Below, in pieces: positions 1-8,645 of a stretch of 64,000 bases of DNA (the stretch's first letter is position 1; the number at the start of each line of letters is the position of its first letter). The stretch lies in assembly GCA_016716265.1 (NCBI GenBank), contig JADJWQ010000006.1:3871501-3935500 (forward strand), read 5' to 3'. The DNA is from Planctomycetota bacterium (GTDB lineage: Bacteria; Planctomycetota; UBA1135; UBA2386). A program made the translations under genes and the position numbers. Under the pieces are notes generated by a model that was not told the origin of the DNA, did no database searches, and was given only the letters and a program-made list of their open reading frames with translations.

Positions 1-882
1 GGCCGGCACGTGCTCGACGGCGGTCGGCTCGAGCTCGGACAGCCACGCGACCTTCGCGGAGCGCACCGCGACCGCCGCGATCCGGTCGGTCGGGATCTCC
101 AGTGTCAGCTCCTCGGCGGTCTGCACCGCGACGGTCTCGGCGCCGAACGCCAACAGGCGTCCTGCGATCGTACGCGCGTCGGCGAGGCGCACTTCGACGT
201 ACGGCCGCGCGAGCGGTGCGGGCGCGATGCCGTGGTCGAGACCGAATACGACGCCTTGCACGTTGCCGATCGGCAGCGTGTTCTCGCGGCCGCGGAACTC
301 GACCTTCAGCCGCTCGCCGTCGAAGCCGAGCACGCGCACCGGCAGCCGAGTGATGCGCCCGCGCTGGCGATCGTGAGCGAACAGCAGGTCCTCGGTGCGC
401 GCGGGTGCGTCGAGTGCGCTGACGAAGCCGGTCGGGTCCGCGGCGCCGGCCGCGTCGGTCGCGTCGAAGCGGAGCGCGCGAAGCCGCAGCAGCGGCAGGT
501 CGACCGCGTCGGCGAGGCCGACGTCGGCGCGCAGGCCGCCCGCGATCGGCGCGACGAAGCGCAGCGGCAGCTCGAGCCCCGAGCGCAGCCACACGGCGCC
601 GGGGAGCCCGCTCGCGCCCGGTGCGGGGGGCGCCGCGAGCGGCTCGATCGCCGACAGGTCGTCGAGCGCGACGCGCTCCGGTGCGCCGCGGCCCGCGAGC
701 GACAACACGCCGTCGGCGAAGCCGAGCACGCGCGCCTCGAACGCGACCCCGTCGAGGTCGCGCAGCCGGAACCTGGCAGCCGTCGGGCCCTGCGCGGCGA
801 GCGCCGCCGCGAGCGCGACCGTGGCGGCGAGGCAGCGAAGCGCGCTCGGGACGCGCGGCCTACGCAGGGCGCGTCGGCTCAC
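1..882 (-). CDS. Secreted protein with repeated Sm-like modules, probable NPCBM domain (3' truncated)
   Basis: The gene opens with a GTG at 882-880 that shares GTGA with the stop of the upstream gene, and it runs off the window edge after 294 codons. The first ~30 residues form an Arg-rich then hydrophobic signal peptide ending near AALAAQ. The mature part has about three copies of a short beta module of the pattern 'LxxGxxxxGxLxxFxxxxxxxxxxxxxxxIPxxxIxxV' (around residues 38-82, 178-215 and 225-270), resembling Sm-like modules common in planctomycete secreted proteins. The last visible residues (AWLSELEPTAVEHVPA) resemble the lead-in to an NPCBM/NEW2 carbohydrate-binding domain; this is a motif-level guess because the domain itself lies outside the window. 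It is the last visible gene of the minus-strand VWA operon. A glycan- or surface-binding role is inferred only. Confidence 0.75.
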   Translation of the reverse strand, partial: MSRRALRRPRVPSALRCLAATVALAAALAAQGPTAARFRLRDLDGVAFEARVLGFADGVLSLAGRGAPERVALDDLSAIEPLAAPPAPGASGLPGAVWLRSGLELPLRFVAPIAGGLRADVGLADAVDLPLLRLRALRFDATDAAGAADPTGFVSALDAPARTEDLLFAHDRQRGRITRLPVRVLGFDGERLKVEFRGRENTLPIGNVQGVVFGLDHGIAPAPLARPYVEVRLADARTIAGRLLAFGAETVAVQTAEELTLEIPTDRIAAVAVRSAKVAWLSELEPTAVEHVPA

Positions 883-1877
883 TTCCGATCCTTGTTCAGC
901 GACTCGAAGTACGACTCGACCAGCTGCCGCGCGCGGCCGTCGAGCCGCGTCGTCACCTCGGTCTCGATCGCCTCGCGCTCGCGGTCGGTCATCTCGCCCC
1001 AGCGGTCCGCGACGCCGGGCACGCGATCGAGCGTGCCGACGCGCGACGCGCCCTCGGGTGCGGAGCTCGACGCGGCCGGCGAGCTCGACGGGTTGTTGCC
1101 GCTCGGCGCGCCGCCGCTGCGGCGCTCCTGCTCCTCCAGCTCCTCGATGATCTTCTGCAGCTTCGACACGATCTCGAGCTGCTCGGTCTGCACCGGGTCG
1201 CCGGTGCGCGTCTTGCGCAGGTCGCGCTCGACGCCCTTCATCTGGTCGGCGATCTGGTGCAGCGGGTTGTCGAACTGCGCCTCGAGCTCGGCCCGCCGTT
1301 GCTGGGCGACGGCGCGGAAGCGCTCCGACGCGTCGGGGAACAGCGTCAGGAAGTCGGCGAACGCGCGCGCCGCGAACTCGGGCCGCGGGATGTCGGCGAG
1401 CGCGGTCGCGTAGAAGAACGTCGCCTCGGCGTCGAGCGCGGTGTGGTTGCGGTCCTGGCGCAGGTAATCGGCGAGCACCTCGACCGCGCGCTCCGGGTCG
1501 TCGGCGTCGAGGAACGCACGGCCGGCGTGGTAGCGCGCGTGCGCGCGCACCAGCGGATCGGCGTCGTCGGTCACGAGCGCCATCAGCGCGATCGGAGCGC
1601 GCGGATCGCCGTCCTCGGCGAGCGTCGCGGCCTCGTCGAGCGCCGGCACCAGCTCGCGCAGCAGCTCGTCCGCGGCGCGACCGGCCTGGCCGTCGTCGGC
1701 CAGCGCGACGAAGCGCTGCAACGCCTCGTCGCTCGCCCCGAGCGTCTTCACGTGCGCGACGAACGCGTCGCGGTCGAACGGGCGGAACGGCGACTCGCGT
1801 GACGTGTCGTCCTGCGCGCTGCCGTGGCCCGCGAGCAGCGCGACCAGCGCTGCCGCTGCGATGCCGATCCGCATCAT
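879..1877 (-). CDS. Secreted TPR-like protein of the VWA operon
   Basis: 332 residues. The start is the first of two consecutive ATG codons (MMRIG), and ATGA overlaps the stop of the upstream coiled-coil gene. An N-terminal signal peptide ends near HGSAQ. Residues ~30-210 are alpha-helical and tetratricopeptide-like ('HARYHAGRAFLDADDPERAVEVL' spacing, an F-Y-A-T-A-L-A helix pair). A short Glu-rich coiled coil (SKLQKIIEELEEQERR) follows, then a Ser/Pro/Ala linker and a charged C-terminal helix. No catalytic motif was seen. Its place between a large coiled-coil protein and the NPCBM-like protein suggests a periplasmic scaffold component in the same assembly as the VWA proteins. That is context only; no specific family was recognised. 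Confidence 0.8.
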   Translation of the reverse strand: MMRIGIAAAALVALLAGHGSAQDDTSRESPFRPFDRDAFVAHVKTLGASDEALQRFVALADDGQAGRAADELLRELVPALDEAATLAEDGDPRAPIALMALVTDDADPLVRAHARYHAGRAFLDADDPERAVEVLADYLRQDRNHTALDAEATFFYATALADIPRPEFAARAFADFLTLFPDASERFRAVAQQRRAELEAQFDNPLHQIADQMKGVERDLRKTRTGDPVQTEQLEIVSKLQKIIEELEEQERRSGGAPSGNNPSSSPAASSSAPEGASRVGTLDRVPGVADRWGEMTDREREAIETEVTTRLDGRARQLVESYFESLNKDRK

Positions 1878-3772
1878 CGGTTCCTCGCCTGCTCGTCCTT
1901 CTCGAGCTGCGTCGCCATGCGGCGCAGCAGGTCTTCGACGGTGCCCTGCTGGCGCGCGAGCTCCCGCGCGGCCTCCTGCGCCTCCTCGGTGACGCGGAGC
2001 TGCTCGGGGACGTCGCGGTCGTACTCGGTCGTGCGCCGGTTGACGCGCTGCTGCTTGATCATCACGAGCTTCAGCTCGGCCGACCGCGGCACCAGCACCG
2101 GTTGACCGTTGCACTGGCACTGCCCGCCGCCCTGGTTCGCCTCGATCTGGCGGCGCAGCGCGTCGATCAGGTCCTTGAGCGTCTGCTCGATCTCGGCCTG
2201 CAGCTCCTGCGTGGTGCGCCCGACGCGCGCCTGCTCGAGGCGGTCGGCGACCGCGTTGAAGTCGTCGCGCAGCATCTCCACGACGGCCGGGAATGCCGCC
2301 GTGCTGCCGTCCTCGGCGAGCAGCTTCAGCGCGTCGTTCGCCTCGCCGGCGAGCCCGCGCTCGCCGCCGCCGATCTCGGCGGCGCGGTCGGCGACCGCGC
2401 GCGGCACGGCGCCGGCGGCGCCGAGCGTCTCCTCGGCGAGGCGGTGCGCGGCGCGCGTGCGGGCGCTCAGGTCCTTCTGCACCTCGAGCATCTTCGCGAA
2501 GCGCTCCTCCAGCGCGCGCAGCACCTCGTCCTGCAGCTCCTGGCGGAGCTGCGCGAGGGCGTCCTCGAGCTCCTTCTTCGCCTGCTGGAGATCCTCGAGG
2601 GCGTCCTGCTGCTCCTGCGCGGCGTCGCCCGGCTTGACGTCCTTCAGCTGGCCGGCGGCGGCCTTCTGCTTCGGCACCGCCTGTTGGATCGGCTTCTTGC
2701 CCGGCGTGCTGCGCGGCTGGCCGGCCTCGTCGGCCTTCTGGTCGTCGGCCTCCATGTCCTGTGCGAGCCGGTCGGTCGACACGGCGGTGCGCTCCTGCGC
2801 CTTCGCCTGCTGGTCGAACGGCAGCGCCAGCAGCTTGCGGCGCGCCTCCTCGCTCATCTGCTCGAGCTGCTGCAACGTCTGCTGCAGTGCGCGCCGCGCG
2901 GCGTCCATGTCCTCGAGGGCCCGCTCGGGCTTGTTCTTCTGCAGCTTCTGCTGCGACTGGCCCATCGCGCCGGCCGCGGACTGACAGGAGCCGGAGCACG
3001 AGCCGCCCTGCGCGGCCTCCCCGGGCTTCGGCGCCTCGGCCGGCTTCGGCTGTGTGCCGAGCTTCTCGGCGTTCCGCTCGAGGTCGCGCAGGCGCGGCTC
3101 GAGGTCGGTCGCGCGCTGCTGCAGGTCCTGCTGCTCCTTCGCCATCCGCTCGGCTTCGGCCGGCTGCGCGGCGAGCCCGGCGCGGTTCGCCTGCTCGCGC
3201 AGCGCGTCCTGGGCGTCGAGCAGTGCCTTCACGTCCCGCTGCGCCGCCTCGAGACGCTCGAGCTGCTTCTGCAGGGCCTCCGCCTCGGCGGCGGCGTTCT
3301 TCTCGGCGCGCTGCTCGTCGATCAACGCCTCGACGCGCTCCTTGTAGGCCTCGAGCCGCTCGATCTCGGCGAGCAGCTCCTCCAGGTCGAGCTCGCGGTT
3401 CAGCAGCAGGTCGAGCAGGGCGTCGAGGTCCTTGCGCACGCCCCCCATCGCGTCGAGCGCCTCGTCGAAGCGCTCCTGCGTCAGCAGGTCGCGGATCGTC
3501 GCCATGCGGTCGTGGATCGAGCGCTCCTGGATCAGCCGGTTGCCCTGCTCCAGCGTGCGGCTCTCGTCGGGCTCCTGCTCGGCCTTGACGAGCTGCAGGC
3601 GCTGCATCCGCTCGTGCAGCTCCTGGAAGCGCCGCTGGGCTTCGGCCTGCAGCGCCACCGCGCGCTCCTGCGCGACGGCCGCGGGCGCGAGCATCCCGGA
3701 CGCGAGGAATGCGGACAGGAGCAGCGCGCCACCTGCGAGTGCGCGCCGTGCCGACAGCAGAAGGGCTCTCAT
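1874..3772 (-). CDS. Large secreted Gln/Glu/Ala-rich coiled-coil protein
   Basis: About 632 residues from the ATG at 3772, chosen because it begins a clear signal peptide (MRALLLSARRALAGG... cleaved near AVAQ). A longer reading from ATG 3868 overlaps the upstream stop as ATGA, so coupled initiation 32 codons earlier cannot be excluded. The rest is almost entirely heptad-like alpha helix rich in Gln, Glu, Ala, Leu and Arg, predicted to form long coiled coils. There are two small cysteine clusters: GGSCSGSC near residue 257 and QCQCNG near residue 552. No transmembrane helix follows the signal. Proteins like this sit beside DUF4175-like membrane proteins in VWA gene clusters of other bacteria; the function is unknown. 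Confidence 0.8.
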   Translation of the reverse strand: MRALLLSARRALAGGALLLSAFLASGMLAPAAVAQERAVALQAEAQRRFQELHERMQRLQLVKAEQEPDESRTLEQGNRLIQERSIHDRMATIRDLLTQERFDEALDAMGGVRKDLDALLDLLLNRELDLEELLAEIERLEAYKERVEALIDEQRAEKNAAAEAEALQKQLERLEAAQRDVKALLDAQDALREQANRAGLAAQPAEAERMAKEQQDLQQRATDLEPRLRDLERNAEKLGTQPKPAEAPKPGEAAQGGSCSGSCQSAAGAMGQSQQKLQKNKPERALEDMDAARRALQQTLQQLEQMSEEARRKLLALPFDQQAKAQERTAVSTDRLAQDMEADDQKADEAGQPRSTPGKKPIQQAVPKQKAAAGQLKDVKPGDAAQEQQDALEDLQQAKKELEDALAQLRQELQDEVLRALEERFAKMLEVQKDLSARTRAAHRLAEETLGAAGAVPRAVADRAAEIGGGERGLAGEANDALKLLAEDGSTAAFPAVVEMLRDDFNAVADRLEQARVGRTTQELQAEIEQTLKDLIDALRRQIEANQGGGQCQCNGQPVLVPRSAELKLVMIKQQRVNRRTTEYDRDVPEQLRVTEEAQEAARELARQQGTVEDLLRRMATQLEKDEQARNR

Positions 3773-3864
3773 GGTTCCGTGGCTCTCACAGTGGGTCAGG
3801 CGCGCGGTTGCGGCCGCTCTCGAATCGCGATCGGACATCGGAACGCTCCGACCGGAGCTGCGGC

Positions 3865-6138
3865 TCATCGGCCGCCCTCCCGCCGTGGGCGGTCCGGGCG
3901 GGCGCCGGCGGGTGTGTCGAGGTTACCGCGATCGCCGTCCCTGCCTCCCCCCTCCCCCCCGGGAGGGTCGAAGATCCCGGCGCCGCTGGCGTCGCGGAGC
4001 TCCTCGATCAGGCGGGTGGCCTCGTCCTCGGTGCGGATCACGATCCGCAGCGACTCGACGATCGCGGCGATGTCTTCGGTGCGCTCCATGCCGGCCAGGA
4101 CCGCCTGCAGCGTGCTCAGGATGTCGTCGACGGCCGCCACCACGGCGCCGCGCTCGGTCGCCGTGCCGCCGGCCGCGAAGCGCTCGCCCAGCTCGGCGGA
4201 CGTCGGGAAATCCTCCGCGGCCAGGCGCTGCAGCGGCGCGACGACGCGCGCGGCCATGCTCCGCGTGACGGCCGGCTCGAACAGCCGGTTGTTCGTCATC
4301 TCGTCCAGGATGCGCTGGTAGCGCTCGGCGATCGTCTGGACGTTCCGGCCCAGCGCGAGCTGCCGCCGCGCGAGCGACTCGATGCGCACGCGCGCCTGCA
4401 CCGGCTCGGCGGTCGCGGGGTCGGTCGGCGACGCGATGTCGCGCAGCACGTCGCGGGTCTCCGTGACCTGCTCGACGATGCGCTCGACCTCGCGCCGCTG
4501 CTCGCCGCGCCGGCGCCGCAGGTCCTCCAGCAGCGTGTCGCGCGTCACGATCCGCAGCGTCAGCACGTCGCTCAGGCCCTGGCCCGGCTCGCCGCGCGCG
4601 TCGGTCGCGTCGAAGCGCAGCGCGAGCAGCATGCCCGGTCGGAACCGGTTGCGTTCCGAGCCGGGGTCCGCGTCCGGCACCTGCGGCTGCAGGTCGAAGG
4701 TCAGCCCGAGCTCCTGCTCGCGCGCGTCGACCTGCAGTGGATCGTCCCAGCCGATCGGTGCGGCCTCGAACTCGGGTGGCGGGGCCGGCTGCTCGCCGGG
4801 CTCCGGCGGGCCCGGTTCGGCGGCGGTCGTGCGGAACCGGCCGGTGACCGCGCGCAGGCCCTGGTCGTCGCGCAGCCGCAGCACGCCGGGGATCCGCGCG
4901 ATCGCCGTGATCATCGTGCCGATTCCGCGGGTCTCGAAGTCGAGCGTCGGCGGGGTGTCCGCCGTGACGCGCAGCGCGAGCCGCAGCGGCTGCGCCGGTC
5001 CGAGATCGTCGCGGTCGACGACGTCGAGCGACGCGGTCGTCAGGCCGGGGTCCGGCAGCTCCAGCTCTGCGCGCAGCGCGCGGCCGTCGGCGTCGATCGC
5101 GCAATCGACGCGCTGGTCCGGTCCGACGCGCAGCGTCGCCGTGCGCAGCGGTTTGCTCGCGCGCGCCGTCAGCGCGACCCGTGAGCCGGCGACCAGCGGC
5201 ACCTCGCCGCCGGTCGGCACGATCGACTCCGGCTCGCGGCCGAGGTAGTCCGGGGCGCGGACCGTCAGCGTCAGCTCGCCGAGCTCCGGGCGCGGCACCA
5301 GCTCGATGCGCAGCACCTCGGTGCGGCCGTCGCCGCCGAACGCCTGCAGCTCGGCGTCGCTCAACAGCGTCTCGAGCTTCGCGATGAACTCGTCGTCGCC
5401 GACGCGGTCCATCGGCCGCTCCGACCGCGTGCCGTCGGCGAAGCGGGTGCGGAGCTCCAGCCGCTCGGGCACCACGCCGAGCGCGCGCACGCGGATCGTG
5501 AGGTCCTCGCGCTCCGCGAGGCGCAGCGGCCGGCCCGGATCGACGTCGACGAAGCGCAGGTGGGTGTCCTGCGGCCAGGCGACGTTCCCGAACAGCACGT
5601 TGCGCTGGAACCAGATGCCGGCCTCGCGCGGCTGCGCGACGGCCCAGGTCGACACCGCCGCGAAGCCGATCGCGAGCAGGCCGACGAAGCGCAACACGCG
5701 ACGGCCGTCGAGCGCCCGCAGTGCGCGGAGCTGGCTGACGCGCGCCTCGACGTCGGTCACGACGTAGCGCATCAGCGCGACCGAGTCGCCGCGCACCCCG
5801 CCGGTGGCCGCGAGCGTGCGGTCGAACTGCACGGCGCTGATCAGTGCCTGTCGCAGCCCGGGCTCGACGCGCTCGATCGCGAGCGCCAGCTCGTCGTCGT
5901 CGAGCGCGAAGCCGAGCGGGCGCACCAGTCGGTGTAGCAGGATGCGCACGGCGACGGTCGCGAACACCAGCGCCAGCGCGGCGCGGTACGGGAGCTCGAG
6001 GTGCAGCCAGCGGTCGATGCCATAGCTCGCGAAGACGTGCACGGACAGCGCGACGCCGAGCACCGCGAGGCACTCGACCCCGATGCCCACCCGCGCGCGG
6101 GCCCGCAATCCCGCGAAGACGGCTCCGGCGGATCTCAT
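3865..6138 (-). CDS. DUF4175-like integral membrane protein with large periplasmic and coiled-coil regions
   Basis: 757 residues from ATG 6138, which overlaps the upstream VWA gene stop as ATGA. Three hydrophobic segments lie near the N-terminus (about residues 15-37, 50-68 and 143-162), with 'DDDELALAIERVEPGLRQAL' between them. This layout matches DUF4175-type proteins: an N-terminal membrane bundle, then a long extracytoplasmic part. Residues ~170-480 look beta-rich with repeated strand patterns. Residues ~520-700 are helical and heavily charged (RRRRGEQRREVERIVEQV). The tail is Gly/Asp/Arg-rich and disordered. No enzyme motif is visible. It sits directly downstream of two VWA proteins, so it is probably a structural partner of the same membrane complex. 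The DUF4175 assignment rests on architecture, not on a search. Confidence 0.8.
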   Translation of the reverse strand: MRSAGAVFAGLRARARVGIGVECLAVLGVALSVHVFASYGIDRWLHLELPYRAALALVFATVAVRILLHRLVRPLGFALDDDELALAIERVEPGLRQALISAVQFDRTLAATGGVRGDSVALMRYVVTDVEARVSQLRALRALDGRRVLRFVGLLAIGFAAVSTWAVAQPREAGIWFQRNVLFGNVAWPQDTHLRFVDVDPGRPLRLAEREDLTIRVRALGVVPERLELRTRFADGTRSERPMDRVGDDEFIAKLETLLSDAELQAFGGDGRTEVLRIELVPRPELGELTLTVRAPDYLGREPESIVPTGGEVPLVAGSRVALTARASKPLRTATLRVGPDQRVDCAIDADGRALRAELELPDPGLTTASLDVVDRDDLGPAQPLRLALRVTADTPPTLDFETRGIGTMITAIARIPGVLRLRDDQGLRAVTGRFRTTAAEPGPPEPGEQPAPPPEFEAAPIGWDDPLQVDAREQELGLTFDLQPQVPDADPGSERNRFRPGMLLALRFDATDARGEPGQGLSDVLTLRIVTRDTLLEDLRRRRGEQRREVERIVEQVTETRDVLRDIASPTDPATAEPVQARVRIESLARRQLALGRNVQTIAERYQRILDEMTNNRLFEPAVTRSMAARVVAPLQRLAAEDFPTSAELGERFAAGGTATERGAVVAAVDDILSTLQAVLAGMERTEDIAAIVESLRIVIRTEDEATRLIEELRDASGAGIFDPPGGEGGGRDGDRGNLDTPAGARPDRPRREGGR

Positions 6139-8624
6139 AGCAGATTCGACCTCTTGCGCAGCCACCACTCGCACGCCAGCACGGCGGTCAGCAGGATCAC
6201 GGAGTACCACGAGTCCCACAGCGTGCGCGAGCTCGTGAACGGCTGGATGCGCGTCTCGGCGCGGATCGTGTCGGCGGCGGCCAGCAGGTCGGCGGGCCGC
6301 TCGACCAGGGTGCCGCCGGGGACGCCGGCGATCGCGGCGAGTTCCGCGACGTCGACGGGCCCCTCCTTCTCGACCGCCGCGGGTACCACCTGGAAGCCGG
6401 TCTGCGCGTTCGCATTGCCCTGGCCGTCGCCGTCGGTCTCGCCCGGCTCGGGCAGCGCCTCGACCCGGTAGAAGCCGGTGCCGCGCGGTCGCACCCAGGC
6501 CTGGTACTGGCCCGGCTGGCCTTCGATCGGCTCGAGCCGTAGCTCCTCGGTGTGGCCGGCCTCGTCCCTCAGCGTCGCCCGGATCGCGTCGACGATGCGC
6601 GGCTCGAAGCTCGTCGTGCGCGCCTCGGCGAGCACGCGCACCGCCTGGCCGAGCTCGACCTCGGTCTCGTCGACGCCGAGGCGCAGCCGCCCCGTGCCGG
6701 CGCCGAGGCGGCCCTCGTACAGGTAGCGGATGCCCTTGACCCAGAAGCGGTCGTAGGCGTTCTCTTCGGTCTTGCGCCAGCGGTAGGTGTCGTCCGTCGC
6801 GGAGAACAGCACGCGCCCGACGCCGACGATCTGGGTCGCGATCAGCGGCTCGGTCCGCGCGCCGCCGGCCTCGTCGGCGCGCGTGTGCTCGATCAGGACC
6901 TGCGCCGCGGGCTTCGCGCGGTCGACCGGGAACGCGAAGTAGAAGCCGGGCAGCCGCTGCCACAGCGACGCGCTCTCGTTGCGGTCGGCGGCGATGCGCG
7001 CCGCCTTGTGCGTCGTGCCCTCGGGCGTCAGCCGGTACCGCCACGCGCGCAGCATCCCGCGCGCGAGCCCGACCGAGCCCGCGACCGCGCGCAGGTCGAA
7101 CGTGACCGGCAGCAACTCCGCGAGCGGGCGGGTGTTGGCGTCGTCGCTCAGCGCGTCGAGCGACCAGGTTTCACCGCACACCCACCACAGCCCGGCGCCA
7201 TTGCGCGTGACCTGCTCGGCGACCAGCTCGGCGAAGCTCCGATCGAGGCGGTGCGGGTCGGGGTCGATCAACACGAACACGTCGAACTTCGCCAGCTCCT
7301 CGCGCTCCTTCGGCAGCTCCTCCAGCGAGACGTTGCCGTCCTGCGGGAAGCGCGTCGACGCGCTCTGTAGCCAGCACGCGAGTTCGATGGTGTCGTCGCG
7401 CGTCAGCAGATTGCGCAGGATGCGGTACTCGTGGCTCGGTCCGCCGGCGAGCAGCAGCACGCGCGTGCGCTCGGCGAGCGCCTCGATGCGCGCGCGCCGG
7501 CGGTGGCGCTCCTCGGTGAACGGCTCGAAGCGCGGCGGCGCGATCTCGACGGTCCACTCGGCGACGCCGGGCTGGTCGACGCGCAGGTCGTCGAACTCGA
7601 CCACGGTCTCCGCGCCGCGCGCGACCCGTGCCGTCGTCGTGCGGACCGTCTCGCGCGCACCGTCGGGGCCCTCGCGCAGCAGCTGCACCTCGAACTCGAC
7701 GTCGTCGTAGCCCTCGCCCTCGATCGCCGCGGAGACGCGGAACGGATCGCGCTGGAAGACCTTGTCCGGCGCCTCCAGCCGCGCGATCCGCAGCGTCTGC
7801 AGCAGCGACGGGTCGCCGACCGGCACGACGAGCGTGCGCGGCACCGAGCGGTTGCGCAGGATGCGCGCGGTCTCCGGTCCCAGCGGGCCGAGATTCCGGC
7901 GGCCGTCGCTCAGCAGCACGACGCCGGCGATCTGCGCATTGCCGCTGCGGCCGAGCGCTTCGCGCAATCCGCCGCCGAGGTTCGACCACGCGCCGTCGGC
8001 GCGCAGCTCGCCGGGGTCGAAGGTCGCTGCCCCCGGCGGCGAGTCGGGGTCGGCGGACGCGGTCGGGGTCGCGATGCGGTCGAGCACGCCGATCGGCTCC
8101 GCGGTCGCACCGATGCCGTAGACCAGCACCTTGTTGCGCTCCCGGAGCCGTGCCAGCAGCGCGCCGTCGTCGCGCTCGAGGAGCTTCCGGACGAGCTCGA
8201 TGCGCGGTGTCTCACCCGGCTGGGCGACGCCGACCTCGCGCCAGCTCGCCGCCAGCCCGGCGACCTCCGGCCGTTCGAAGCCGTCGGTGTGGCCCATCGA
8301 CTGCGACACGTCGATCAGCAGCAGCGTGTGGCCGGGCTGCACCTCGCGGCGCACCGCGACGATGCGCGGATCGAGCAGCAGCAGCACCGCGAGCAGCACG
8401 GCCACCCCGCGCAGCGTCGTCAGCACGAGTCGGCGACCGCGCGACAGCCGGTGGGCGTCGCGCCGGTAGGCGCTCGCGACGAGGAACAGCGCGAGCAGGA
8501 TACCGACCAGCACGAGCAGGCCGAGGCCACCGGCGGGGAAACCGGCCAGCTCGAGATGGAGCTCGCTGCCCGGTTCGAGCGGGATGTCCTTGGCGGCGGC
8601 GATCCAGCGGAGCAATTGCTGCAC
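6135..8624 (-). CDS. VWA-domain membrane protein with GATase-like region
   Basis: 829 residues. The start is GTG 8624, preceded by GGAG six bases upstream. Two N-terminal membrane segments (about residues 32-52 and 70-85) flank a short Arg-rich loop. They lead into a von Willebrand A domain whose MIDAS begins LLLIDVSQSM (D-x-S-x-S intact, about residue 103), so metal-dependent ligand binding is plausible. A beta-sandwich region and then a class I glutamine amidotransferase-like fold follow (RVLLLAGGPSHEYRILRNLL near residue 390, then 'FDVFVLIDPDPHRL'), without a convincing catalytic Cys. A final hydrophobic helix (VILLTAVLACEWWL) ends in KRSN. This architecture is common beside BatA proteins. 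The downstream gene starts by ATGA overlap. Confidence 0.88.
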   Translation of the reverse strand: MQQLLRWIAAAKDIPLEPGSELHLELAGFPAGGLGLLVLVGILLALFLVASAYRRDAHRLSRGRRLVLTTLRGVAVLLAVLLLLDPRIVAVRREVQPGHTLLLIDVSQSMGHTDGFERPEVAGLAASWREVGVAQPGETPRIELVRKLLERDDGALLARLRERNKVLVYGIGATAEPIGVLDRIATPTASADPDSPPGAATFDPGELRADGAWSNLGGGLREALGRSGNAQIAGVVLLSDGRRNLGPLGPETARILRNRSVPRTLVVPVGDPSLLQTLRIARLEAPDKVFQRDPFRVSAAIEGEGYDDVEFEVQLLREGPDGARETVRTTTARVARGAETVVEFDDLRVDQPGVAEWTVEIAPPRFEPFTEERHRRRARIEALAERTRVLLLAGGPSHEYRILRNLLTRDDTIELACWLQSASTRFPQDGNVSLEELPKEREELAKFDVFVLIDPDPHRLDRSFAELVAEQVTRNGAGLWWVCGETWSLDALSDDANTRPLAELLPVTFDLRAVAGSVGLARGMLRAWRYRLTPEGTTHKAARIAADRNESASLWQRLPGFYFAFPVDRAKPAAQVLIEHTRADEAGGARTEPLIATQIVGVGRVLFSATDDTYRWRKTEENAYDRFWVKGIRYLYEGRLGAGTGRLRLGVDETEVELGQAVRVLAEARTTSFEPRIVDAIRATLRDEAGHTEELRLEPIEGQPGQYQAWVRPRGTGFYRVEALPEPGETDGDGQGNANAQTGFQVVPAAVEKEGPVDVAELAAIAGVPGGTLVERPADLLAAADTIRAETRIQPFTSSRTLWDSWYSVILLTAVLACEWWLRKRSNLL

Positions 8625-8645
8625 GTGTGTCTCCGGTTGCGCCGC

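Noticed and set aside
10..1413. Long plus-strand reading frames overlapping the minus-strand VWA operon, and many similar frames elsewhere
   Set aside because: They are Arg/Ala/Pro-rich shadows on the opposite strand of genes with clear domains; GC-rich third positions create them.
6135..8624. Functional glutamine amidotransferase in the VWA protein
   Set aside because: The fold region resembles GATase, but no catalytic Cys-His-Glu triad is evident.
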